NCBI GenBank assembly: GCA_963513935.1
Contig: OY740768.1
Coordinates: forward strand, 19,591,177-19,655,176
Origin: Aphrophora alni
Lineage: Eukaryota > Arthropoda > Insecta > Hemiptera > Aphrophoridae
Reading direction: 5' to 3'
DNA length: 64,000 nt
Each line of letters begins with the position of its first letter. The first letter of the stretch is position 1. Positions 35,885 through 45,704 of this stretch are shown piece after piece. Below the pieces are notes generated by a model that saw nothing but the letters and a program-made list of their open reading frames with translations, searched no databases and had not been told where the DNA came from. The translations under genes and the position numbers were made by a program.

Positions 35885-37168
35885 GCTTGTGGTAATTTCA
35901 TGTGCGTTGGGTTTGCGTGTATCAAAATGAAGTAATGTATGATGTTTATGGTTACAGTGGTTACAAGTATTAGTTGATTTGCAGTGAGAAGTTGAATGTA
36001 ATGCGCTTAAACAGTTGAAACAATGCTGATTAGATTTAATGAATTCAAATCGTTTGTTGACAGTTAGTTCCTTGAACGGAGAACACATATAAATCTTATG
36101 GTCAGATTTATTACAATAGGGACATAAAGCGTGAGAAGGTACCGCTGTGTACACTTGTTTTGAAGATGGTAGTACTTTAGGTTGAGTAACGAGCGGTCTA
36201 GAATAGGTTAGGTTAGGTTTGACGACAGTGTTTAACTGTGAACCAGAGGCGGTTGTAATTGAATCTTCTAAATGAATACATTCCGCTTCTAAGAATGTGA
36301 TAAGTTCTTTAATTGTAGGTAATTTATGGTCTATTGAACGTTGATTTTCAAACCGTTTTCTTGAAGATGAATCCAATTTGCGTAGTAAAAGAGTTAAAAG
36401 GGTTAACTCTTTACTGATGTCGTATTTAAGAGCGAACAAGGCTTGACTGTTTTCAGAATATGTGTCTAAAAACTGTCTTATGTTTTTAAGCGTAGCGTGC
36501 GTTATATTAGGTAGATCAATAATGTTATTGATATGAAAATTAACTAAGCGGCGAGTGTTTTGATAACGACTACAGATTGTGTCCCAAGCTATCCTATAAT
36601 TTTCTGGACTGATTGGTAGGGACTTGACAAGGTTCAATGGTTCCCCTTGCAAACAAGACAAAAGATATGTAAATTTTTCAACAGGAGTTAAAGAATCATT
36701 TTGATGAATAGAGTTTGAAAAAATGTGAAAGAAATTTGACCAATCAGAAAGTAGGCCATTAAAATGAGGTAATGACAATCTAGGTAATTTTATCGCTGTT
36801 TTGTGTAATTCAGAAACTTGAGATGAAGTGGTTTGATTTAATTCATTTGCCTGACCAATATTTGGCATTAAAGTTTTAATGTTAGTTTTGGCGTTAATTA
36901 CGAGTTCAGATATATTTTCCTGCACCGAGCTAATTTGATCGAGTTCCTGGTCTGAAATCTCTTCGTTGTTTGTGACTCGGTCAACCCATGTTTCGAAGTC
37001 AAGAAATTTTCTGCATACTTCACCATGATATTCTAAAACTTTCCGTTCAGTCTGTTGCGGTATATTGTCTTTACATTCTTCTGCAATCTCCGTTATCGCA
37101 GTATTAATTTTAGCTAATCTTTTAGATAATAGTTCAGCTTGTCGTGTAAAAGCTTTGTAACGCATCAT
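35882..37168 (-). CDS. gag: BEL/Pao Gag (capsid and zinc-knuckle nucleocapsid)
   Basis: 428 residues, starting at the first of two adjacent ATG codons (37168 and 37165). Residues 1-120 are polar and probably helical. Residues 128-310 form the DUF1759-type Gag core of BEL/Pao elements, with LPRLSLPHFNGLLSDWSNF, KFTYLLSCLQGEPLNLV and RYQNTRRLVNFHI as family landmarks. The C-terminus carries three zinc-knuckle-like motifs: C349-x2-C-x4-H-x4-C, C383-x2-C-x4-H-x4-C and a variant C402-x2-C followed by His410 and His414. Gag would pack the element RNA in cytoplasmic particles. It ends in a UGA in the Pol frame. The frame is intact. Confidence 0.93.
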   Translation of the reverse strand: MMRYKAFTRQAELLSKRLAKINTAITEIAEECKDNIPQQTERKVLEYHGEVCRKFLDFETWVDRVTNNEEISDQELDQISSVQENISELVINAKTNIKTLMPNIGQANELNQTTSSQVSELHKTAIKLPRLSLPHFNGLLSDWSNFFHIFSNSIHQNDSLTPVEKFTYLLSCLQGEPLNLVKSLPISPENYRIAWDTICSRYQNTRRLVNFHINNIIDLPNITHATLKNIRQFLDTYSENSQALFALKYDISKELTLLTLLLRKLDSSSRKRFENQRSIDHKLPTIKELITFLEAECIHLEDSITTASGSQLNTVVKPNLTYSRPLVTQPKVLPSSKQVYTAVPSHALCPYCNKSDHKIYMCSPFKELTVNKRFEFIKSNQHCFNCLSALHSTSHCKSTNTCNHCNHKHHTLLHFDTRKPNAHEITTS

Positions 37169-37642
37169 TTTTGTTTAAAAATTGATAGAAAATAATTTTA
37201 GGTTGTAAGCCTAATACCAGAAGCGTATTCAAAAATTAAAAAAACAAAGATAGAAATTCCAAATTTAAGAATTTTGTTTTTCAAATTGTAAATTTTAATA
37301 AATTCTAAAAGCAACTAAATTTTTATTTATTTAAAAGAAAAATGTTTAACCACATTGAATTAGTTAAACAGCATTAAATTGATTCATAACTCAATATCAT
37401 GAGTGTTGATACAAACATTATGCTTGGTTTTGAAATCAGGTTATGTTTTAACACAGCTGACGTTGTTTACAATTTCAGCCAATCGTAGCGTTTGATGTGG
37501 CATGCGCAGAGTTGAATAAGTTCAGACGAAAGTGGATTCGATCGATAAGATCAATATAGAGTATTGAAAATTGATAAACTGAATCCTAGCGTGGTTCAAC
37601 ATATACGACGAATGAAATGAACTAGGTACATTTTTATCGTAT
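37169..37642 (-). other. 5' leader of the BEL/Pao element
   Basis: Untranslated stretch between the primer-binding site and the gag ATG, the expected place for RNA packaging and dimer signals. No specific structure was recognised. Confidence 0.7.
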
Positions 37643-37660
37643 ATCGGGCCCGGAGGACCA
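37643..37660 (-). promoter_or_regulatory. Primer-binding site (tRNA-like, possibly tRNA-Tyr)
   Basis: Three bases after the 5' LTR the minus strand reads TGGTCCTCCGGGCCCGAT. Its reverse complement ends in GGCCCGGAGGACCA, that is, a tRNA acceptor stem with CCA. It is close to the 3' end of animal tRNA-Tyr (GGCTCGAAGGACCA, known from memory), with two differences. tRNA-Tyr is therefore the best guess; the assignment needs the host tRNA set. Confidence 0.6.
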
Positions 37661-37663
37661 AAA

Positions 37664-38230
37664 TGTTCACAATTTATGTAATATTCGGTAATGTAATAAA
37701 AAAATTGGGTTTTACATAGGCTCGGAGGACCACTGCTTTTAATGAGAAAGCAAATAACAAGAAATTTTAATATTCATCTAAGCTACAGAATAATTGTATG
37801 TTAGAGTACTCACGGTGTCCAATGTCCATGGGAGGCGTTGTATAGCACTTCAACTGTTCTTGGCCGATACTTGTAACCATATATTGTATAATAAAGCACA
37901 GTTCACACAAATAATATAGTTCCCATATTACACATACAATACAATTAATACTTTCACAAAGATGAATATTTTATAAAAGGTAACATAACATAGAAAAAGA
38001 ATTAAGTGATATTTATTTAAATTAAAAGTAAACTGCTGCGTTAATTAGCGTGAAAAAAAAACGAAAGGAATTGCGGAGCGAAAAATCCACGTGTTGTCTC
38101 TTTAAACTCGCCTTGTGTAACAACTCTAGTCATACTACTTTTTTCTAGTTAGCTCCCGACATCAATCGGACGAGTCGTGGTTTGTCGCTAGAAGCCAACG
38201 ACCAATCCAAAGGTCCGGAAGTACTATACA
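37664..38230 (-). repeat. 5' LTR of the BEL/Pao element
   Basis: 567 bp, TG...CA ends, read as identical to 31159-31725. As the 5' LTR it carries the promoter: ATTGG box and CACGTG E-box in the first half, TATA-like TTTTATAAAA at 37969-37978, and near the likely R/U5 a GTGAGT (minus strand, 37813-37808) that matches a splice donor core. The transcription start cannot be placed by sequence alone. Confidence 0.97.
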
Positions 38231-38235
38231 GTTAT
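38231..38235. repeat. Target-site duplication, right copy (GTTAT)
   Basis: Matches 31154-31158 exactly and lies directly next to the CA end of the right LTR. Confidence 0.95.
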
Positions 38236-38467
38236 TTATACAAGAATATGAAATATCTAATATATAAAATATTTCATGCAACTACAAGAGACTATTATTT
38301 CAATTTAACATAGTCTATAAATTAAACAGATTGTTTTGATTTTTGAACAGAGATTTTTGAACAATGACTTGTAGATATTAATCAATACCTCGACCCGGAA
38401 TTTCAAGTGATTTCCATTTACAACAATTAATTGGAACAACATTATTGAATATTAAATAAATAAAAAT

Positions 38468-38543
38468 TTCAAGGATAAAATAAAGCAATAAAGCTTAAAA
38501 TATTTTGTAACTTTAAGCTTTATTGCTTTATTTTATCCTTGAA
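38468..38543. repeat. Perfect 32-bp inverted repeat (hairpin)
   Basis: 38468-38499 and 38512-38543 are perfect inverted copies of 32 bp around a 12-nt spacer. The pairing stops abruptly at both ends. No terminator role can be assigned, and no gene adjoins. A foldback mobile element or a replication-generated inverted duplication are both possible. Confidence 0.9.
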
Positions 38544-38732
38544 TATTAGAGTTTAATCAAGAAATATCTGCATTCAATACATTAAAATTAAATAAAAATT
38601 TATTGTATTGGAATATTATCGGTAACTTAAATTAATAATTGGTTGGATAAATTAAATATGTACCATACCAATCGTGAATTAGTTAAAATCTATTGTGATT
38701 CAGAAGCAATAATGATATTAAGCACCAAATGT

Positions 38733-38796
38733 GACACACACACACATACACACACACACACACACACACAAACACCCCCCCCACACACACACACAA
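38733..38796 (+). repeat. (CA)n microsatellite, interrupted
   Basis: CA tract of about 64 bp, interrupted by one CATA, an AA and a run of eight C. Confidence 0.95.
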
Positions 38797-38799
38797 TCT

Positions 38800-39725
38800 T
38801 TTTTTTTACAACACTTTATTTTTAAACAAGACAACTTTTAAGTCATTATCTTCAGTTGTATACAATAAAGTTAAGTGCAACTGAATCACAAGAGCTAGGC
38901 CACAAACTCTACCATATAATACCAGTAAAGCAAATATAGCCACAATTAATGTATGGGTTAATCTTATTATTGACATGATTTCATTGGAAGTTTGCCATCA
39001 TATATGAAAACTATTACATTGTGGCTGATTTTCCAAAACTTCATTTACCTTTCGTTTACTCTCCTTGTATTATCTTTAATTCTTCCTTCTGGAATTATGA
39101 TTTTTAGACCAAATATGTACTGGTATTTTCAATTATCTATTAAGCTTAATCACGTGTTCCTTATGTATTTATAGGTCGTTTTGTCTCGCCAAGTGCATTT
39201 CATAATGTCCTAAGTACCATTATAAGGTTCAGTTTTGACTAAATGTTGCATAAAAGTGCTTTGATTATTGAAAACTTTCCTAACTTTGTATTTTCTAGCA
39301 ACACAAGTAACATTTTTTTATATTTAAATAAGGGTTGTCATGAACGATGAGGATTTATCGATTTCTGTAGACTCATTATTTTTGTTACAAAACATTTTAT
39401 TTACATTTTATAGAAAGAGGGTATCCATTGATAAATAATTCATCCCTGAATCGTTTCGGTTACGATTTAAACTATCTTTATTAAAACAAATATTATAAGC
39501 TCTGACAAGTAAAGAACAAACTACTGGGATTACAAGTCAATTTTCTAAGGTTTTATACCCTATAAAAAGACTCAATTTATACTCTCCTAACGACTTCTAT
39601 TAGTTTGTATATACACAAATAATCACGATATTAATTAAAACATAATTTTTTCACAAAAACAGCTTCATTTGTGCAATACAAATACAGGTTGACGTTTCAA
39701 TGACACTATATCATTCTCAGTTGAT
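38800..39725. other. AT-rich DNA, nothing recognised
   Basis: Short plus-strand frames near 38.64 and 38.99 kb have no domain motif; the first is microsatellite-driven. Confidence 0.45.
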
Positions 39726-40180
39726 ACGAGGGGTCGTCAAAAACTGTAATTGCACTAACCTAACAAAAATGAAGAGTTGTTTATTTATTATAAAACTACA
39801 ATTGGAACTCTACTTTTCTATAAATCTCTTTATCTATTTAGACATTTATCATATTGAGTGACACGTTATTCAAACTAGTTAATTTAAAAAATTGTATTAA
39901 GCTCTGAACCATTATTTTACTGTATTTTTCACTTCTTCATCATTTCCGAATAACTGTTTGGCAAGAGTATCTTTCATTGGACCGAACCCATTGGAAATCG
40001 TAAGACGTAAGGTCTGAACTATACAGAGGATGTTTCCACCTTCCCATTTAAGCTTCTGCCTAATGAGTTCTCTTGTGACACGAGATTTCACAGAGTTCTG
40101 AATTGTCATGGGAAAGCACAACACCTTACGACACCTTTTCTGGGATACAGTGTTTAATTGATATGTTCAAGGTTATTAAG
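39726..40180 (-). pseudogene. Mariner-type transposase fossil, C-terminal part with likely end
   Basis: The minus strand encodes a broken C-terminal catalytic part of a mariner transposase. GVVLSHDNS (around 40.10 kb) matches the HDNARPH motif with its catalytic Asp. After a frameshift comes SRVTRELIRQKLKWE, then NGFGPMKDTLAKQLFGNDEE, equivalent to the mariner FGPMK and DEEV motifs, then NTVK, a stop and WFRA. The second catalytic Asp region (YSPDLAP) has been lost to changes. Toward lower coordinates ACGAGGGGTCGTC near 39737 resembles a mariner terminal repeat. The 5' part is missing, and the fossil runs into a (TA)n tract. It is clearly non-functional. Confidence 0.75.
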
Positions 40181-40203
40181 TATAGCAAATTTTGAGAAGA
40201 ATT

Positions 40204-40206
<3 letters not shown>

Positions 40207-40249
<43 letters not shown>
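40207..40249 (+). repeat. (TA)n microsatellite
   Basis: Perfect TA tract of about 43 bp, directly joined to the minisatellite that follows. Confidence 0.9.
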
Positions 40250-40252
<3 letters not shown>

Positions 40253-40575
40253 GGCAGCTAGTTCCAGAATTTTTATTTTAGAAAAAAATTAATTTTAAAA
40301 CTTATGGTGCCCAATTCCAAATTTTTATTTAGAATTAAATGTAATTTTTAAATATGATCTTATGGTGGCTACTTCAAAATTTTTATTATTTTTTTAAAAT
40401 TATTTAAAAATTGCATTTTATATCGACTACTTCCAAATATTGATTTAAAAAAAAAAAAAGCTTAAAATTTTAACTTATTGCGATCACTTTCAAATTTTGA
40501 TTTTGGAATAAACTTTAATATTAAATATAATCTAATGGCGGCGACTTCCAAATAATTATTTTAAAACGTTTGATA
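40249..40575 (+). repeat. Degenerate 57-58-bp minisatellite, six units
   Basis: Units start with TTATGGCGGCTACTTCCAAA-like sequence at about 40249, 40302, 40360, 40418, 40475 and 40533, giving steps of 53, 58, 58, 57 and 58 bp. Each unit then has an A/T-rich half ending in AAAT or ATAATC. Units have diverged strongly, and the last is partial. No reading frame runs through the array. Confidence 0.8.
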
Positions 40576-40579
40576 TCCC

Positions 40580-41590
40580 TACACACAAAATTTTAACTAA
40601 ATCTGTTTGCTCGTTTTGTGTTGGACACATAGACATAATTGAACAAACCGCTATTGAGGGTTTAAGCTGATACTTGCGAGTGAAAATAAAATTGTTTGAC
40701 CCATCTCATGTCTTTCTCTTTACTAGAACTAAGTGAGAGAGTAAAAATGTGTTTTATTTTTACTAACGATTTGCTCCATTATATTTGAGGAATACAAAAA
40801 ATAACTTAAAGGTAGTTGAAAAAGAACCTTTCATTCTTTTTTTTTATCAATTGTCTGTTAAAGCTACAAAGACCTTTCTTTAATCTGTGTTATTAAATGC
40901 CAGTCATAATTAAGCCTAGGCCCATTCTGTTTTCCCGGCAGAAATAAAACATTGAACAATGATCAAGATACTATTAAAAGGATTTTGACGAATACGAAGC
41001 GATTCATTTTAACTCGAATTTTCCAGATATAAAACCAACATTTTCTGGAATGCCCCGTATCTCTGTTGAACAACCCCACAAATGTTATCTCAACTTGGAA
41101 CTGAAGCCTGCTATTATTTAACACGATTAATTTTATCGCATACGTGCTAGTCAGGGGAAATAAAACGTTATGTGTAATGCGATTAAAATCTCTGATTAAT
41201 ATATCCGCTTTATTTTCAATTGATTGTTTTAAAATACAACCAAAATCCGTAAATAACACTGATATTTTGTTTCTTCAATCATGCACATTAAATTATGAAC
41301 TTAAATATTAACTAGAGGTCCTAAATACACAATGGAATTTTTATCGACAGATTTTCAATAGTCTATTGTTCACAAATAGCGTCGAATGTCTACTCGCCAG
41401 CGAGACACAACATTGTATTTGCCACTTGACAGTATATTTTTAAAAAATCATAAAATGAATTTCGACGATGAGTACATGATTTACAGAAGGTACAAACGTG
41501 GAATTTTTATTGATATGCCTGATTCATTTTAGTTCATTGCTAGCTGTACCTGAACCGAAATTTACTTTTATTTTAAATTTGGTTGTTAGT
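40580..41590. other. AT-rich DNA, nothing recognised
   Basis: A minus-strand frame of 98 codons at 40963-41259 has an unremarkable composition and no recognisable motif. I do not call it a gene. Confidence 0.45.
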
Positions 41591-41599
41591 TTGGGTCAT

Positions 41600-41865
<266 letters not shown>

Positions 41866-41869
41866 TTAT

Positions 41870-43179
41870 AATAAAATTATTATTTTAATGCTTAAATTAG
41901 TTTCTCAGTTTTGTGTCCCTATACTTATTTTAAATTGGTGGAAGAATAAATTTAGTTTTCTTCATTTAATAATATATTACATAAATTAATTCCATATAAT
42001 GTACTTAACTTCTCACTATTCCTAGGTAAAACTATTTAATAACATAACAGTAATCCCGTGCCATTGTTATCTAAAATTTAGATTCGCTCATGGTTATGTA
42101 ATTCCGATATTATTGGTTATCGGTAAACACATTTATCGGATAAAACATTACGCCCGATTACACAAATGAGTATTTTTAGATAACTATATCCAAACAATGG
42201 ATACAGCTAACGTATAATAGAACGTATATTGAATATATGGAATATTATGATAGAATAGCTTTTAACTAATAATTAACTATTAGCTTAATTTCCAAATAAA
42301 AATATTACTTTCCTCAATATAATTAAATATTTGCTATAAAAACAGATAACAGTATAATGTTTTCTTTTCTCTCTCTTTTAGTTTGATGTATTTTTTTTTT
42401 CTAAACTACTTTCTTACTCAAATACTTAGCGTTAAAGTATTACTATATTAATGAAGAGAATTAAACAGAGAAGAGGGAAAGTGATACCTAACGCAAACAA
42501 AAATATATCCTGCTTGGTTATACAAAAAAATTATCCTTAAATAGTTAATTAATGGTTGTGTGTGAGAGAGAGAGAAAGAGGGGGGGCTTATAAAAGGACA
42601 ATACAGAGTCTAGCTCTCCAATAAACTGTTTAATTTTAACTATTAGTCTTTTTTTTCTATTTAAAAAGAAAAATCATTTTTGTTGTTGTATTACTCTGAT
42701 GAAACATTCATCTAATTTGTATGAAGTCGTAATTGTAAAAACATTTTATATAAACTTAACAATAATTTTACTTTTTTATTTCACTCAAAATTTCTTCATT
42801 TACATAATTATTTTTATTAGTTCTTAGTTATATTTTTATTATGTTCTTAGTTGTATAATACTTTTTCATTACAAGATTTTAGCTAATTTCTAGTTTCGGT
42901 TTTAAAAGGATAAATACAAATCATTTCCTGTTTAGAGGTTGCTCCAATATTAAAATATAAATTATCAAAAACTATTCAACTAGTTTCGAAGTGCAAAATC
43001 GCCAATCCTAAAAATCACTCCTAAGTATGTTCCTAACTAAAAAAAAACTGAAACTTTTAAAATGTCCTAATTGACAAATATGTAGGTATTCAATATTAAT
43101 GTTATTATTAATGCTTATAAATCAATAAAATATTAACCTATTTATAAAATCCAACAACGAAACGTAATTATTTCACCCC

Positions 43180-43180
<1 letters not shown>
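41870..43180. other. AT-rich DNA, nothing recognised
   Basis: Only low-complexity features, such as a short GAGAGAGAGAAAGAGGGGGG stretch at about 42.56 kb. Confidence 0.45.

Positions 43181-43182
<2 letters not shown>

Positions 43183-43235
<53 letters not shown>
43183..43235 (+). repeat. (TA)n microsatellite
   Basis: Perfect TA tract of about 53 bp. Confidence 0.95.
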
Positions 43236-43238
<3 letters not shown>

Positions 43239-43716
43239 AAATAAAATAAAATATAACTATAACACAGTAACAGACCAAAGTCAATTAAATAAAGAGTAAA
43301 ATCTAATTTTACAACTTTAAATGAAATATGCTTTACAGTACAACATATGTTTCACTGTGGAATAACATCAAGTAACCTGTCAATTGTGTTCCTTGATTAT
43401 AACAGAAGGCGAAATAAGTTGCACATTTAATATATTTTTGAAATTATAGTAATTTAAAGTTAATTAATTTTCGTTAATATGGAGTTTCATCAAACCTTCT
43501 GTTATCATATTAAAGTACAGTGAACATAAAAATATACAAAATGAAAATTTAAAAATATATATATTTAAATCTCATTCATTCCATAAACTTTTTATTATAG
43601 CAATAATATTTTAATTCCTACAATCAAGCGCTCAATTTTTAATCAAACCTAAATCTTCTCCCACACATCAGGTAATTTATTAAAATTACTAGATGTAACT
43701 TTATTCAATATTGTAT

Positions 43717-43737
43717 AAAAAAAAAAAAAAAAAAAAA
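43717..43737 (+). repeat. (A)21 homopolymer
   Basis: Run of about 21 A residues in otherwise unremarkable AT-rich DNA. Confidence 0.85.
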
Positions 43738-44049
43738 CTTTGATCCGTCTGAAACACCAAAATACCCAGCTCTGCCAAGTTACAATCTGTAAATATAGCT
43801 ATTATTTACATTAAATAAAATGTTAACATAGTTATTATTTCACCAAAATATCCTTTGCAATTTTCAATACATTAAAAAAAAATCAAGTATCCAAATCATG
43901 GTGAAAAGAAACTAATGTTTAGTCTTAATACTATTCGGCTTTTAATTTCCCACTGAAAAAGCAATAACACACAAAGAAAGTTAAGAATAAAATAAATAAT
44001 GTGATAAAACAAAAACAATATAGAAGTGTGAATTGTTTCAACACTGTAA

Positions 44050-44175
44050 TTTACCTTTGTTTCGCTTTACAATTCAACTACACCTTATCAAGGTTATTTA
44101 GAACTTGGCTATAAAATGACCTCTGGGTCTTTAATGACTTTAACACAAAGAGTCTAAAAGGACTAAAGCATATCT
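44050..44175 (+). repeat. Block J, copy 1 of a decayed repeat
   Basis: It resembles 47420-47545 on the same strand: TTTACCTTTG.. then AAGGTTATTTAGAACTTGGC / AAGGTTGCTCAGAGCTCAGC, TATAAAATGACCTCTGGGTC / TATGAAATGGCCACTAGGGA, and a run of CAAA-type sequence. Similarity fades on both sides. Confidence 0.45.
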
Positions 44176-44179
44176 AGGA

Positions 44180-45270
44180 TAACGCTTTTAATCAAGTATA
44201 TTTAGCTTGGTGTAAAATGTTTTAATGCCCTGCTTTGTGGGTATTACACATAATAATTACACAAGTAAGGTGTGTTACACAATTAACGGTCCGTTTTAGA
44301 AATTGTCTTTGTGTTTTAGAAAGAAAGTGTTTCACGTCAATTCAAAAGTGAGCAAGCGACCAGTAGTGTCCGCCACAACTTTCATTAGTTAAAACACGTT
44401 AATGACCAGAGTTGTTTGTAATTGGTATGTCAAAGACTGAATAATTGTCAATCATTTTCAGGGCTGAATTTTGTCAAGAGTTTAGGATAAACTAATAACT
44501 ACAAATGTCGCTTAAGGTCCGTATAGTATCTTGTTATATTGTTATAATTTGGAACTAAATTAACAATATCCAACTTCTGAAAAAAAGACTGGATAAAGTT
44601 AATTGAGTTGAACGAAATATTTTCAAATTACTTTATAGGGATACGTATAAATTGTGACCTTATAGAGAGAATTATATCTATGAATATTTGACTCGTTTAT
44701 CTATGAATAAATATGTTTACGAATCTCTTGAAATTTTCTTTAAACGTGGATTTTGTAACTAATTTTATATGAACGTAAATATTCCAGTGAAATAGGGTCT
44801 AATTCAAACGACACACTTAAATAGCTTCATTAATCTATTTACCTTGAGTTAATCTATTTCATGCTCATAAATATACAATAAACATAATATATTGCATTGA
44901 AACTTACGTTCGTCTAAGAATGAGCCTCATGAGTGCCATTAGACATAAAACTCGATGTTAAGTTTTATCCTTAAGATAAAACAATAACTCATATCAGAAA
45001 ACACAAAACAGGTGGAATATATGATAAGATATTACAAATGGTAAAACAGCAATATACCCTGTTCGTGTACATTCCTTTGCAAACAAACTTACTTTATGAA
45101 ACATAATATCGATATATAAATGGCATTTTACTTCATTACATTGCTTTTTTAATTATTATCTTTGTTTTTAATTTGTTTACTACTTTCAATTTCCATTTAT
45201 TCAGTCGGCGATTCGATATATGTATCTTCTACAATTAAGCCTATGAGAGTGAACATACTACAATTATTAT
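44180..45270. other. AT-rich DNA, nothing recognised
   Basis: No coding region or RNA gene supported. Confidence 0.45.
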
Positions 45271-45274
45271 ATAT

Positions 45275-45298
45275 ACATAGTAATAATTATTACTATGT
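45275..45298. repeat. 24-bp perfect palindrome in a TAA/TTA-rich tract
   Basis: ACATAGTAATAA is followed at once by its own reverse complement. It lies at the start of a ~100-bp stretch of imperfect TAT/ATT trinucleotide repeats (to about 45372) that repeats parts of the palindrome (CTATTACTATTACTATGTAA). Confidence 0.85.
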
Positions 45299-45459
45299 AC
45301 TATTACTATTACTATGTAATATAATAATAGTAATTATTATTATTATATAATAATTATTATTATTGTTGTTATTTTTACATAGTAATAAAATGTAGCTTGA
45401 ATCAATTCACAACAATTTTTTAAATTATGTTTTCCTTTATAAAACCTTTATAAAATCAT

Positions 45460-45700
45460 TCTTCATCGCCTTACAAAAAAAAGAATAAAAAAAGAAAAAA
45501 CATAAAATAAAGACCCCTGGCCCTCAAATACTCTAATAGAGACATAATAGGAAGATAACCCTAGTTGGCCAAGGATTAATAAAGCTAGTTTCTGATGAGG
45601 AATAAAGAAAGGTAGGGATTTACAAAAAAGAGTTTTAAGTCTAACTAGAGTCCCTTGGGGTCTACATCCCTTACTCACTCTAGCTGAGCGCCTGAGGGGG
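45460..45700 (+). repeat. H repeat, copy h (longest)
   Basis: An isolated copy some 24 kb from the others, same strand. It shows the full layout: TCATCGCCTTAC, an A-rich part, ACATAAAATAAAGACCCCTG, CTCAAATACTCTAATAG, a purine-rich AGGAATAAAGAAAGGTAGGG stretch, TCTAACTAGAGTCCCTTGGG, CTTACTCACTCTAGCTGAGC and GCCTGAGGGGG. A minus-strand frame of 71 codons lies in it but is not conserved in other copies. Confidence 0.65.
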
Positions 45701-45704
45701 TCTG

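Larger units (their letters stand above)
31159..38230 (-). mobile_element. BEL/Pao LTR retrotransposon, apparently intact
   Basis: A 7,072-bp element on the minus strand, bounded by two 567-bp LTRs (37664-38230 is the 5' LTR, 31159-31725 the 3' LTR) and a GTTAT duplication. In transcription order it has a tRNA-like primer-binding site, a leader of about 475 nt, gag, a single UGA, pol (protease, reverse transcriptase, RNase H, integrase), a 175-nt 3' untranslated stretch, a GC-rich motif next to the 3' LTR, and the 3' LTR. There is no env-like third frame. The domain order and the C-terminal WPLGRI and HPGKDGVVRV motifs are diagnostic of BEL/Pao. No frameshift or nonsense change is seen other than the gag-pol stop, and the LTRs read as identical, so insertion was recent. 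Its base composition is visibly less AT-rich than the surroundings. Confidence 0.97.

Noticed and set aside
36198..36220. TTAGG-like repeats inside gag
   Set aside because: They are only a few units and translate as part of the conserved gag frame, so they are coding sequence and not a telomere island.
38643..38825. Reading frame of 60 codons
   Set aside because: Its middle is Thr-His translation of the (CA)n microsatellite; the ends have no motif.
40963..41259. Minus-strand frame of 98 codons
   Set aside because: No recognisable domain, and in AT-rich DNA of this length such a frame can occur by chance.
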